Assembly (NCBI GenBank): GCA_015847255.1
Contig: JADLZK010002578.1
Location: 1 to 64,000, forward strand
Length of the DNA: 64,000 bases
Reading direction: 5' to 3'
DNA from: Hyparrhenia diplandra
Taxonomy: Eukaryota > Streptophyta > Magnoliopsida > Poales > Poaceae
Position numbers and translations under genes: made by a program. Positions 32,398 to 44,363 of the stretch are shown piece after piece; position 1 is the first letter of the stretch; each line of letters opens with the position of its first letter. The notes beneath the pieces were generated by a model. The model saw only the letters and a list, made by a program, of their open reading frames with translations. It was not told the origin of the DNA and did no database searches.

Positions 32398-35298
32398 TGT
32401 CATGAACTGCAAGTGGGCCAGCCCAGAGTGACTAATTAGGCTCAACGCGACGACGACGCCGGCCGGCCCGGGAGGGCCGAGGGCGGGGCGCAGGGGAGGC
32501 CGGCCCCCCGCCGCCGCTTTCCCTCCTCCGTCACGATTCGAGTTTGCTTCGTTTTCAAGTTAGGATTATCTTAGGAATTTTTGGTGTGCAAGGGGATATT
32601 TTATCTATAAGTGAGACCCTTATTAGGAAATAAATAAATAGGATCTCGCTTGTAAAAGGTATTCCAATCGTATGAGGAAACCTTATAGAGATTGCTTAGA
32701 TTAGAAGACCCACTAGTCGGGCTATATAAGCAAGAGGCATGTAATTTCTAGGGGATAAGCAAGCAATAAAAATATATCTATCGCCTTCACTCTTGGCCTC
32801 CACCGCCGCCGCCGCCCACGCGCGCCCGCCCCCGCCCCCTCCGGGAAGGGTCGAGATGGGGACTAGAGGGGGGGGGGGTGAATAGTCCCTTTTAAAAACT
32901 AATCGAACCGGCTAACCGAAACAAATGCGGAATTAAACTTATCGGTCTAGCCAAGACTTCACCCCTCTATCTATGACTCTAACTCACCTCACAAAAGATC
33001 CTACACAAGAAGAGTGAGGTGACAAACCTAGCTTGAGCTCCTAATCAATTCTAATGCAAGGTCACACAAATCTAAGCACTAGTATTTTAAGCAAGGGTGA
33101 GCTCCTACACAATTCTAGTAAGCACAAGCACAAAGCCCCTAAGCTCACTAGATGCACAATGGACAAGGCAACACACGCCTAACCCAAAGGCTTAAATTAC
33201 CTAGCTACACAAGCTAAGCAAAGTAACTAAACAAGCTACACAAGCTAGATAGTTACAACTACTCTACTCAAGCACAAACACAATGTATATATGAATGTAA
33301 GAACAAAGCTTGAGATGAAGAGATTGCAAACCACCGCGAAGTGTGGACACAAGATGACACCGGTGATTTTTTACCGAGGTCTCGGGAAGTTTGCCAACTT
33401 CCCCCTACTCCTCGTTGTGTCGACCAACAATTTAGTGGTTCCACGGTTTGGCGAATCACCCGATGATGATTCTCAAGCTTAATGGCTAGTGCCAAATCCC
33501 ACAGCTGGGAGCTCGATCGAGTCCCTCACACAGTGTGAGTCCTCTAGCCAATCCCTCAGAGGGTACCGTGTGAACCCATACACAAGTGTAGTAGCTCAGT
33601 GACACGCTCCACTAGAGTTGCTCTTCACGATCCCCGCGAGGTGAGCACGAACCTCTCACAATCTCTTCTTCGGAGCACCGCACAAGCTTCCTTGCGTGTT
33701 TCATGAAGTCTCTTGCCACCAAGCCATCTAGGAGGTGGCAACCTCTAAGAGAAACAAGCACACCGGCTTGCAACACGATCACCTAGTGCCACGAATGCGA
33801 TCTCTCAACGCAACGCACTAGAACGCTATCTCTCACTCAATCGGATGAACGATATCAAGCATATGTGAGTGGGAGGGCTCTCAAGCACTCTCAAGCATGG
33901 ACACAAAGTCCCCAAGGTGCTAAGCACCTGCCATGGCCGACCACATCCTCTATTTATAGCCCCCAAGCCAAATAGAGCCGTTGGGGTCCAAACCACGCTT
34001 TTCAGCGGCGGCCCGGACCGCGCGGCCGGCCCGACTCACCGGCGAAGTCCGGTCGCGAAGTCCGTCATAGCGTCCGGCCGACAGCGTCCGGCAAAATTCA
34101 GGCTGCAGAGCTCTCTGCGGGCGACGCCTTGACCGGAGCCTCCGGTCCGGTGCGTCGTCGCGCCATCGTGCGTCCGGTCACCGCGTCCGGTCAGACCACT
34201 GCTCGGTAAAACGGCGATATCTCCTTCATCCGAACTCCGTTTTCGATGATCTTGGACTCTATGGAAAGCTTACTCAGAGGGCTACACAACCCACATGGTT
34301 ACTTGATCCAACTCACAATGGATCAAAGCAGTATTCCACTCTAAGAGCAGTCCAAGTGTCCGAGAAACATCGAAACAACTTCTCCTTTGCAAATGTGCCA
34401 ACACCACCAAGTGTACATCACCATGTGCATGTGTGTTAGCATTTTCACAATCATTTTCAAAGGATTTTCTCTTGCTCTTACCATGCCACTCGATCCTAAC
34501 ACATTGCAAAGTTAGATCGCTCAAGTGGCACTAGATGACCGATATGCAAACAAGTTTGCCCCTCTTGATAGTACGACCATCTATCCTAAATCCGGTCATA
34601 AACTTCTCTAAGCACCAATGACCGGCGAAATGAAATGCCCTATAGGTTATACCTTTGCCTTGCGCATTTCCATTCCGCTCCATCTCCAAGTGCCGATGCA
34701 ATACATGCACCAACACACGATCACCAAATGATATGATCCACTTCATATCATCACATGACCTTCTTGGTCCATCGATCTTGACCTCACTTGCTCTTCACCG
34801 TTAAGCGTCGGTCCGTCGGGCGCCAAGTCTTGCCCAAGCTTCACCGCCTCGCGGTCCATCGCTTCACTTTGCCTCGACTTGCCCTTCACACTTGCAACCG
34901 GTCCATCAAGCAGCCTTGTCTTGATCTTCACCACCTTGGTCACATGACTCCATGTCATGTTTCATATGCAATAAAGCTCCTTCATTGCACCATCACATGT
35001 GAACTAATCTCCTGTGTATAATCTCAATCACACATATTAGTTCACCTAATGTTGACACTCAATTACCAAAAACCACAAGGGACCTTTCACCCGCTGCCGC
35101 CGCCGCCGCTATGTTCAAGGGCGGCGCCGCCGCCGCCGCCGCTGCCCCTCCTCCCCTACGGCTCCTCCTCTCCATCTAGTTGCTCGTCTTTGCCGCTCAT
35201 CGCCGCCCGCCCGAAGCTGCAGCCCCGTCACGTCATCTCGGGAGCTCCAGCGGTCGACGAACACGTGTTAATTCGGCCTAATCTAGCCGGAATCGACA
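32398..35298 (+). repeat. 3' LTR of copy 1, interrupted
   Basis: LTR sequence runs from 32398 to about 32842 and resumes at 35090-35298, closing with 'ctagccggaatcgaca'. The gap is filled by the nested element. TATA box near 32715. Confidence 0.8.
32843..35089. mobile_element. LTR-like element nested in the 3' LTR
   Basis: Starts 'gggaagggtcgagatgggg', then a G-run and 'gtgaatagtccc'. Ends 'aattaccaaaaaccacaagg' then 'gacctttca'. This end pattern matches the solitary element at 23791-25311. About 2.25 kb with no coding capacity found; the interior has 'cgtccggtc'-type repeated words near 34010-34200. The target duplication is unclear in the GC-rich host sequence. Confidence 0.6.
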
Positions 35299-35300
35299 CT

Positions 35301-35516
35301 ACTCCATTCAGATTTTTTATGTTTGGCCTTTCGTCTCATTTAAAAATTTTATACAAATGATAAAGTAGCTAATTATCATAAAGTATTTCTAATAAAAGAT
35401 TAAGTCATAATAAAATAAATAATATTTATATAAATTTTTTTAAATAAGATGAACGGTCAAACATAAAATCTGAAAGTTAAAAAAAATTATTTTAAGATGA
35501 AGGGAGCAGCATAGAG
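35301..35516. mobile_element. MITE next to LTR element copy 1
   Basis: Left arm 'cagattttttatgtttgg' and right arm 'caaacataaaatctgaaag' are inverted repeats, followed by 'gatgaagggagcag' at the right end. AT-rich and non-coding. A fragment of the same family lies at 41615-41763. Confidence 0.7.
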
Positions 35517-35658
35517 GGAGCGAGCTGGCATGGTGCCGTGTTCCTGCATGTGAGGTGCCGTTGTTGGCTGCTGATGCTGCATGTCAGACTGAGAGAGAAG
35601 GAGAGAGATGTGTGCGTGTGATGGGGAGAGAGATAGGGGAAGAGGTGAACAGCGAGTA

Positions 35659-36321
35659 GGGATGAAAACGAAAATGATAGTTTCTGATTTTTCGAAGTCG
35701 TTTTCGAAGTTTTTTTCCGATTTTAATGCCTAAATGGAAATGGAAGTGGTAACGAAAAAATGAAAATAATAATGGTAAAGATAAATGGATCTGGCGAAAA
35801 CAATTCTGCCGTCTTCCGATCGTTACCGAAGATTCCCGTATTTAAGCGGTAATTTACCGTTGGTAATTAGCGAATCAAAGGCACACACAACCAACTTGCA
35901 CATAAGGCAAATATTTTTTTTGAAAACTAACTATATGACAAGGATTGTAAACATATAGGAACAACCTCGACTTAAGAAGGAAACTCTAATAATTCATGTT
36001 TTTATCACTATGCCATGTCAAGTCAACTTAGAACTTGATCGTTTATTTGTGTCATTGTCAAGAACTGTGGTGATGTTGCAAATTATATGGTTGTTCTCAT
36101 TTTCTACAGTTTGGTGTCTTTGTCGTTTTTGAGGATACTGTAATCATAGATTCGACCGTTATCGCTATATATTTTCCGATCGACTGTATCATTTTCAAAA
36201 TTCGAAATGCCGGCGCCATATTCATTTCCGACAATATCGTATCGATTTCATTTTCAAGAAAAGAAAATAAAAGTGAAAGTGATTTGGGCTTCTTCCGATC
36301 GTTTCTGACCGCTTTCATCCC
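35659..36321. mobile_element. DNA-transposon-like element with GGGATGAAA ends
   Basis: Left end 'TA|gggatgaaaacg' and right end 'cgctttcatccc|TA'-type text (GGGATGAAAGCGG in reverse) form terminal inverted repeats around 663 AT-rich, non-coding bases. The interior is rich in 'cgaaaa' and 'ttccgat' words. Confidence 0.65.
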
Positions 36322-36520
36322 TAATACCGAGCTTCCCTCACGCCAAGTGCGCGAGGGGACGGAAGCAAGTAAAAAAAGGAGTGAGTTCGATCCACGCTTG
36401 GATGCCTCACGGGATTTTCCCCATTTTCTGTTTCTTTGCTATTATAGAGCAGGTCGTATATCTTTATACTAGAAGGAAAAGATTTTATATATAAGATGTC
36501 GTTGTTGGAGGCTGATGAAC
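36322..36520. other. Short spacer
   Basis: Nothing recognised. Confidence 0.5.
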
Positions 36521-37572
36521 TTTTTTTTTTTTTTTGACAGAAATGCTAATGAACTTTAAAAGCTACATTGTGAAACAAAACTAGCTACGGGTTAGCGAGC
36601 ACAGCTGGAGTTCGACAGCGCCGACCTCTATCCATCGCTTGGCTTCAATTTTGATCATCAATAGCATTTCCAGTCCTGTTGCCGACGCGTTCCTGAAGTA
36701 GCGAGCGTTCCGCTCTTTCCCAAGGTGCCATTAGACAAGCGCAAATAGGGTTTCTATCCGACGATGTCGGTCTCTGTGCACTGAGAAACGCAGTCATCAC
36801 CACCAATTACTGATAGTCATAGCCCCTAGCGAAAATTGTACGGTGATCAACTGCAACACATGAGAAGACACAACCAGAGATAATGTGGTTGATGGACTCT
36901 CTTCTTCTTGGTCAAAAGGTAGCAAAGGTCCCTCGCCTCTAGACCGATTTGTTGTCCAGTGTCTGCAGCTGAAAGGCAGCCAAAGGAAAATCTTCACCTT
37001 AGCGCTGCCCAGGTTTTCCAAATTAGCTTATATATCGACAAATCCACTGAGCTAGCGTGCAACATCGCGTACGCCGATTTCGCCGATTATTCACCATTAG
37101 ACGTCCAACACCGTATGGTTTTATTTGGTTGGTTAGAAAGATGGACATCGACGACTGCATTCTAGGATACAGGAAATCAATGTTCGCTTGAGAGGAGAGG
37201 TCGCCTACCACACAGCGAGCCCAAGATCTTTCATGTAGACCTTCCATCACAGTTTGTCTCTTCCTAATTCTAGCAGGGACTAGGGGGTAGATGCAAGGGG
37301 TGATGTCTCGAACTGACACGCCGTTGATCCAAGCATCCTCCTAGAACAGGATGTGCTTACCATCTCCTAGCCCCTTGAACACTTATGCTTCAAAAAATGC
37401 TTGCACCTGTGGACAAGTCTTGATTGGCAGCTGTGTCCAAGCTCTGTCATGATTTGCTTGTTGTAACCAGAGCTATATTGTTTGAAGTGCATATCCAGAG
37501 AGCTTGATGTCAGTAATTCCAAGACCATCGAGGTCGGTGGGTCTGCAACAAGATTGCCAGGCTACCATACAC

Positions 37573-40500
37573 TTTTTTTTTTTTTTTTTCGCGATCGGGC
37601 CGTTCACCCGTTTTTCATTAAGAGGAGGAAAACCAAATCCAAATCCTAGTACAATCTAATAGACAAGATGTCGAGAGGACATCGCAAGGACTGGTAAAGC
37701 ATGAAAGAAATAATGCTAAGAAAATGAGCCAAAACGAAAGAGAAGGAGTGGCCGTAGGCCTGAAGGAGTTCCTGATGCACCGTCCTCTGTACTAAGCCAT
37801 GAAGGTTTGCTACGACCAAATCGACCACACCGGCAGCAAGGTCCTGAACCCAGCCTGTATCCATAAGTCGGCCTCCTCCACTACACGCTTTGCCAGCAGC
37901 AAGATCGACGCCGAGTCGTTCCGAAAGACCCGTGCGTTCCGCTCCTTCCACAAACTCCATGCAATTAAGAGAACAACGGAGTCGAATGCTGGCCGCAGCA
38001 CCTTGTCTAGACGCCGTCGCTGCCTGAGCCACCATGTCGCAATGTTTTCCTCGCTCGTCGGCGCCAGGGCCTGTAAGCTAGCCGGTTGGAGCAGCATGTA
38101 CCACAATTGCCTCGCCACCACACATCCCGTCACCAGGTGTTCACAGGTCTCTGGCTCCTGCCCGCAGAGAGCACACGCGTCATCGGCCTGAAGGCCATGC
38201 CGGAACCTTCGCCGCGTCCGATCCACGGCCCGCCGGTGCAAGAGCAACCAGAAGAAGAAACGCACCCGAGCCGGCGCCTTGGTCGCCCACAGCTCCTTGG
38301 CACCAAGCAAGAGTGTGCCACCGTTGAAGAACGCCCGGTATGCCGAAGACGCCGTGTAATTCCCTGACCGCGACCACTTCCAAACAAAACGATCGGATCG
38401 CGTCGGGTCCAACGCGACGCCGCGGACCAGCTGCCAGACGCGCAAGTACTGGCAGATCACCTGGGTGGTCGGCGCTCCCTGGATGTCGTCGGCCCAACTG
38501 TTGTTCTCCAGGGCCGCTCTCACAGTCTTCTTCTTCCCCGCCCTCGAGATGGCGGCGAACAGGTGCGGCACGAAGGTGCTAAGTCGCCCGACCGGTAGCC
38601 ACGAGTCGGTCCACATAAGAGCCGAGGCCCCGTCCCCGACGCACACTGACATGCTAGCAGCTGCCATAGCCTCAACAGCTCGTTCGTGTTGCTGTGGAAA
38701 CGAGGCCCGCCAGAGCTGTCGGGGGCAGTCCGGCAAGCCATGCCCATCGTAGCCGTGAGCGAGGCCGAAGAAGTGTAGGTCCGAACGCCGAGGCCGCCCT
38801 CGCACGGCGCCGGCAAACGACCGTCCAAGCGACCTTACACTTGCCACCAGCTGCAAGCAAACACCCCACCCAAAGGAAGGCACGACGCCCGTTTGTCGAT
38901 TTGCTTGATCCCCATCCGGAGAGGCAGCATGAGATCGCGAGGTGGGTTGGGATAGCCGCATGAGTTACCTTGGTTAGTCGCACACGGCCGGCGCCAGTTA
39001 GCAACCCGGCTTTCCAAGTAGGTATCCTGCCGGCGACCGCGTCGACCAGGGCCTATTCATCGGCACGCCGCAGCCGCTTCAAGGCTAAAGGAACCCCAAG
39101 ATACCGCAAGGAACCGGGCCACCGGGACGGGGGAAGAAGTGGGTCACCATCGCCATGTCTTCGTCGGTGCAGTTGATAGGCGTAACAGTGCACTTGGAGA
39201 AATTTGTGACCAAGCCCGACGCACCCGCGAAGAGCTGCGAGAACCCAGTGATGCACTGGAGGTCATGAGACGATGGCTTAACCAGCAGCACAAGATCGCC
39301 GGCATACACGGAAGCACGGTGTCGAATCGCCGTTCTAGGTAATGCTGTGAGGATGCGTGAGACGGTCGGCCTCCTCGATGAGGCCGTTAAGCACGCCCAT
39401 GGCGATCATTTAAAAGCATGGGAGAGATGGGGTCTCCCCGTCGGCCCCCCCGGCGCGGCGCTGGCGCGTCGACCGACCTGTCCGTTCACCGGGATCCGCG
39501 TGCTCGCCGTGGAAAGGAAGATGGAAACCCAGTTGGTCCACCGCCCGGGAAGCCGATGAACGTGAGGACCTCCAAGAGGAACGGCCAGGCAACCGAAGTC
39601 GAATGCCTTCGTGATATCCACCTTGAGAAGGACAGCCGAGTGTCCTCTGCTGTGTAGCCACCGCAAGCTAGCTGAACCGACCTGAAGTTATCATGTATCG
39701 GCGGCCCTTGATGAATGCGCTTTGGTTCGGCGCTACCATGTCAGCTAGCTTTGGCGCGAGGCGCCTCGCTAGGCATTTAGCAAAGAGTTTGCTGAAGCTA
39801 TGCATTAAGCTAATGGGCCTATAATCTTTTAGCATGGAGGGGTTGTCACACTTTCTCAGCAGCACCATAAGCGCGTCATTCAAGAGGTTGAAGCTTCTCG
39901 CGTCGGCGACCAGAGCGCGTGGAGCGCTGCCATGACGTCGTGCTTGATGTGCTGCCAAGCGATCTTGGTGAAAAAAGGCCATTGAAGCCATCCGTCCCGG
40001 CGCACGGTCTGACGGGATGTCCTTGACCGCCGCCCAGACCTCCTCCTCAGTGAAGCACGCGTCAATGCCGTGGAGGTCTAGCTGTGGCACGAGACCGCCG
40101 AGGGACACAGTGTGCTCGCGCCGAACGGCTTACCAAGGATTGAGTTGAAGTAGTCATAGATGGCGTCTTGCTTGGCCGCCTCGTCGGAGAGCCAGACACC
40201 ATCGTGTTGCACAGTTCCAATGAAGCTCTTCCTATTGCGATGACACGCTTGGAGGTGAAAGAACTTGGTGTTGGCGTCCCCTCGCCGAGGTACCGTACCC
40301 TGGAGCGCGTCCTTGCGATCGTCCTAGAGAGCGATGCAAGGCCGAGGCAGCGGATCTTGAGCCCAGAGCGCATGGTCCGTTCATCATCCGTGAGCGGCCT
40401 GCTTTCTTGAATGACGTCGAGGTGCGCCACCAACTCGCGTGCAGCAAACAGCTGCAGGCATACGCTGCCGACGGCGCGCATGCTCCAGCTCTTAAGGGCA

Positions 40501-40795
40501 ACGGCCGTCCGCCTGAGCTTGATGTCGAGGCGTCGACACGCGTCGACATCGGGTACGTCGGCGTTCCAAGCCTCCTGAATGGCGTCGAGGCAGCCAGGCA
40601 ACCTGAGCCAGAAGGCCTCGAACTTGAACCTCGCGAACGTGCGCACGGTGGACCGCAGAGTGAGCAGCAAAGGCGCATGGTCGCTGCATTCCGTTGCCAG
40701 CGCTTTGAGCCGATGGTCTGGGAACAGATTGATCGGTGCCAGATTGATCGGTGCCTTGAACACTTGCCTTGAACAGATTGATCGGTGCCAGACCA
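37573..40795 (-). mobile_element. LINE A, nested inside LINE B
   Basis: A second, different LINE with its poly(A) as a T-run at 37573-37589. It starts in the tail of the endonuclease domain (ECSDHAPLLL, near 40670), then the linker, reverse transcriptase (DYRPISLMHSFSKLFAKCLA and MVAPNQSAFIKGRRYMI near 39700-39830; LLKVDITKAFD near 39610; YAGDLVLL near 39300), and the zinc-binding end WATKAPARVRFFFWLLLHRR with ALCGQEPETCEHLVTGC (near 38150-38290). The catalytic motif reads YAGD where active enzymes have YADD. 5'-truncated and frame-broken, so inactive. Confidence 0.85.
40725..40789. repeat. Three copies of a 16-base word at the LINE A 5' junction
   Basis: 'cagattgatcggtgcc' occurs at 40725-40740, 40740-40755 and 40774-40789, with 'ccttgaaca' repeated between them. 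It lies exactly where LINE A ends and LINE B resumes. Confidence 0.9.
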
Positions 40796-41614
40796 AAAAA
40801 TCTGACAAATAATATCAATTTCTTTTCTCGTCCACGTAGGAAGGTTCTCAGCCATCATCGCATATATGGGCACTAACCTGAGCACTGATTTAATAATCCA
40901 TACCAATCAGCCATTTCTAGCCCGAGTGCGCCATGACACGGTGGCATCTTTCTGGCGACCTACTCTACAATAGCTTGGTAATTTGACTTCGGTATTTTCC
41001 TCACGCTGAGTGGTAATCCAAGATACCTGATGGGGAATGGTTGAACTTGACAACCTAAAATGGATACGATCTCGTTCAGACTTTCCTCCCCACCATAAAT
41101 AGGTGTGATCGAGCACTTAGCTAGATTCGTGTGCAAGCTCGATGCTTCCCAAAAATATTCAGGGTCCATTTCACTGCTCTAGCTTCCTACACCTTAGGAT
41201 GAATGAAGAGGATCACGTCATCGGCATAGAAGCTACACTAGAACTTGACTTGTGAAGGTCTCATCCGCTTTAGAATCCCATCCATGGAGGCTTTAATAAA
41301 CACCCGGTGCAGAATATCCATATCAATAATGAATAACATAGGGGAAAAGGGGGCCCTTGCCACACTCCTCTCATGTGTTTGATCACTCGGCCCTGTTGGC
41401 CATTTAGAATGATTCTGGAGGCGGAGCTAAAGAGCGATTCACTCCAACCACACCATCTGTCGCTGAAACCTCTACTAGCCTTCAACACCTCCAATAGGAA
41501 TGGAAGGAGGGAAGCGGTTTTTTTTGCTCTTAGAGCGTGTCAAATGCTTTGGAGATGTCTAATTTCAGCAGTAGCATTACCTTCTTCTTTCTTATCAGAA
41601 CCGTTGCACGTTGT

Positions 41615-41763
41615 ATGTACTTATAATTATCCCAATAAATTATAAAATAAATGAAAGAAAAAAACTTATGGTATAGAAGAATAAATTTTTGAATAAGATA
41701 AATGGGCAAACTTAGTTTTTTAAAAAAAAGTAAAACGAATTATGAATTGAAATGGAGGGAGTA
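41615..41763. repeat. MITE fragment
   Basis: 'gaataagataaatgggcaaa' and the end 'gaaatggagggagta' match one half of the MITE family at 35301-35516. The other end is missing, perhaps removed at the 5' end of LINE B. Confidence 0.6.
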
Positions 41764-42449
41764 GTGTTGTTCCATCCTCTCTCTCCCCACATTGTGCTTC
41801 ACGCGCGCCAACCAGATTCGTACATGCAGCCACACCGAACTGCACCACACATTCATCCACACACACACAGTGTAGTGTAGCGCGCAGGGGTCGGACGTGC
41901 GGCGGAGGCTTAGGTGAGATGTGCACACCTAGCTTATTCCTAGAACCTGCCACGCCACTTGGCCACACATGTCGTGCTTTCCCTACCACCGCACATCGGC
42001 GGTCGAACGTTAGCCATCGAGAGGTAATTTTCAGCAGCAACTTGTCCAGCTCCAGATGCTACTATTAGAACCGGAGGGAAATGGATGGACCAGGTAGAAG
42101 AGGAGGAAAAAAAAAGACAGCGATGACTGATGAGACAGTTTGGGAGCCGCATGCAACAACATGTATTTGCGCATGCGTAGCCGGCCGCCCCCGCGCCGCG
42201 CTTGTCGCCCAGCCTCTGCATACTCTCATCTCTCCCTGCATGCTCCGTCCAGGTGGCCAAGCTGGATCGAGCAAAAGCTTTGCGTCTGGTTGGCTGTCTC
42301 CGGGTTTAGTTTTTATGATATCATCCATCTCCCGTTGTTGACGCCGGGCTTGTCGTACGTCCTCCGATCCGTTGACGGTCAGGCCCTCCCTCCCTTTTGC
42401 TCCTGCGTTGCCGTGGTCGGGGACACAGAGAGGAGCTAGAGGGAGATCG
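41764..42449 (+). other. Upstream region of the C2-domain gene
   Basis: No gene seen. Moderately GC-rich with a short 'cacacacaca' run near 41860. Probably includes the promoter and 5' UTR of the next gene; no convincing TATA box. Confidence 0.5.
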
Positions 42450-44363
42450 ATGGAGTGCCTGCTGGGGCTGCTCAAGGTGCGGGTTGTGCGAGGAGTGCAC
42501 CTGGCCATCTGCGACCCCTCACCCACAGCAGCGACCCCTACGTCGTCCTCCGCCACGGACAGCAGGTAGGTAAACTGCATGCATGCCGGTGCTGCTGCTG
42601 CCCGTACGTCTCGCCCTCACCATCTTAATCTTACATTCTTACTTTTTTCGGAAGGACGGCAAAAGCTTTGCCGCATTTCTATATGCCAAGGCTAAATAAA
42701 AGGCCAGCCAGTTTTATGTTCAAACCCTTAAGTATAAGGTAATTATTGGCAAGTAACATGGTTCACTTGCAATAAATAGGAGGCACATAAATATAATTTT
42801 TGTTGTCCTAAGAAAATCTTAAAACATCAAGCTTTTAAGGATGAAATGAGTACTACGAAGGAAGGGCCAACTGTTAATTCTATAGTATGGCCTAGGTCTA
42901 GGATGGGAGAAAGAACCAAGGGTGACTCTTGGTGGACTAGGCCTAGAAGGTAGAAGGGTAGTGGGATGACAATGAGGATTACGGAATTAAGAGCTGTTAT
43001 ATGGTGCAATCATTTTATAAATAGTTTAATCATGTTTTGGTTAGATGCCATTAGGGCAGTTCCAGCCTAGAAATTATGAGGTGGTTTTATACTTGAAAAT
43101 TCGTTTGGAGACTACATATAAAAACTATACTCCTAATGAATGGTTTCTTCAAAATATGTTTTCCCCAATCACATTTTTCTCTCTCCATCATCTACCTATG
43201 ATATCTCTTTGTACATTGGTTCTCTTGTAAACATAGTTTCTTATCTAATTAAGAAACTATTTCCTCCCTCTCTACTTCAATAACATGTCATCATCTTATT
43301 CAGTTGGCACCCTAATTAATAAATATAGAAACAAAACTACTCTGATCGATTTAACTTTATATCAGTCATGGTATAATATTTTTCTCTCACAACAAACCGC
43401 ATCAACCAGCTAACCATCGAAATTTCCCCTCGTAATTACCGTTGCCATGTGCATGAGGGCTGGGTTTTCACTTTCATAACCACCACTATTTAATACCACA
43501 TCTAGGCATTTAGGGCTGGGTTTTCATAAATAGTGTTTTCACCACCAAGACAAGATAAGTAGACTCACTTACCAACTGTCCTCAGTCCAAAAGAATATAA
43601 ATTCAATATAGGATCATTGAAATGAAAACTTAAAGATTTTTTTAGTTAGTATTTTTTTTTTTTTTTTTACAAAAAAATTGCGCGACTGGCTCCACTGGTT
43701 TCAATGCCCAGCAATCTTGCACTGTAACGCCCAAATTTCTTAATGTTTTCACCGTTCTTCTTTTAGAACTCGCGAAAGTATTTGCATGCATGCATGTCTT
43801 TATTCTTACAAGGATCCTCCAGTTGAATTCCTGTCTTAGTCCTCACTAATATGATAATTTGTTTTCGTATATTGCGCAGAAAGTGAAGTCAAGTATAAAA
43901 TACCGCACGTGCAATCCAGAATGGAACGAGGAACTCACCCTGTCCATCACAAACATGATGAACCCTGTCAAGATTGTAAGTTTAAAATTCAGCAACCTTG
44001 GCGGCTTTGTTCTTTAGTGCCCCTGAGCCTGAACCTGAACTCTTTCTCATCTTTGGCGCTTCGATCGATGGACAGGAGCTCTTCGACCATGACACGTTCA
44101 CCAAGGACGACAGCATGGGCAACGCCGAGTTCTGCATCTTCAACTTCGTGGACATCGCCAAGCAGGACCTGAGCGACGAAAACGACGGCACGGTGATGAA
44201 GACGATCCACGCGGAGAAGGGCAACTGCCTCGCCACCGATAGCCACATCACGTGGAAGGACGGCAAGGTATCCCAGGACATCGTGCTCAAGCTCAGGGAC
44301 ACCGAGACCGGCGAGCTCGTCCTGCAGCTCACCTGGGTCAACATCCCCGGCGTCTCGCATTGA
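42450..44363 (+). CDS. Small single-C2-domain protein, CAR/GAP1 type; one frameshift
   Basis: Predicted calcium- and phospholipid-binding peripheral membrane protein of 166 residues. In the family, CAR proteins bring abscisic-acid receptors to the membrane and rice GAP1 acts on a G protein; this gene's own role is not shown. Exons: 42450-42565, 43880-43975, 44076-44363. Start MECLLGLLKVRVVRGVHLAI gives the first beta strand; the DPYVV calcium loop is at the end of exon 1 but in the shifted frame; CNPEWNEELTLSI and ELFDHDTFTKDDSMGNAEF supply the other conserved strands and Asp loop; the extra segment NCLATDSHITWKDGKVSQDI is typical of the plant CAR group. Exon 1 is 116 bases, one short: a C is missing in 'cgacccctcaccc' near 42514-42518. 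The other two exons are intact. Confidence 0.9.

Larger units (their letters stand above)
29759..35298 (+). mobile_element. Non-autonomous LTR retrotransposon, copy 1
   Basis: The element is flanked by the 5-base repeat CTACT (29754-29758 and 35299-35303). LTRs start TGTCATGAAC; the 3' LTR ends ...GGAATCGACA. A primer-binding-like 'cggtatccggagacc' (compare tRNA-iMet 'tggtatcagagc') follows the 5' LTR. The purine tract 'ggtggggaga' directly precedes the 3' LTR at 32398. The internal part is only about 2 kb and has a worn Gag region but no reverse transcriptase, integrase or protease motif that I can find, so it depends on a partner element. The 3' LTR carries a nested element. Copy 2 is at 59726-62808. 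Confidence 0.85.
36521..41605 (-). mobile_element. LINE B, 5'-truncated, split by a second LINE
   Basis: A non-LTR retrotransposon read on the minus strand. Its 3' poly(A) is the T-run at 36521-36535. Reverse-transcriptase pieces: RGFSDRWCGW and IILNGQQGRVIKHMRGVWQG (near 41270-41490), LHTNLAKCSITPIYGGEESL and RYLGLPLSVRKIPKSNYQ (near 40960-41130), TWTRKEIDIICQIFW (near 40820). After the inserted LINE A it resumes with ITDIKL-type text (near 37500), AKVKIFLWLPFSCRHWTTNR (zinc-binding region near 36960) and the C-terminal LWKERNARYFRNASATGLEM (near 36700). The 5' half is missing. Frames shift often; not active. Confidence 0.85.

Noticed and set aside
30151..32439. Many overlapping 80-260 codon frames as host genes
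   Set aside because: They lie between two matching LTRs and contain Gag-like pieces in changing frames, so they belong to the retroelement.
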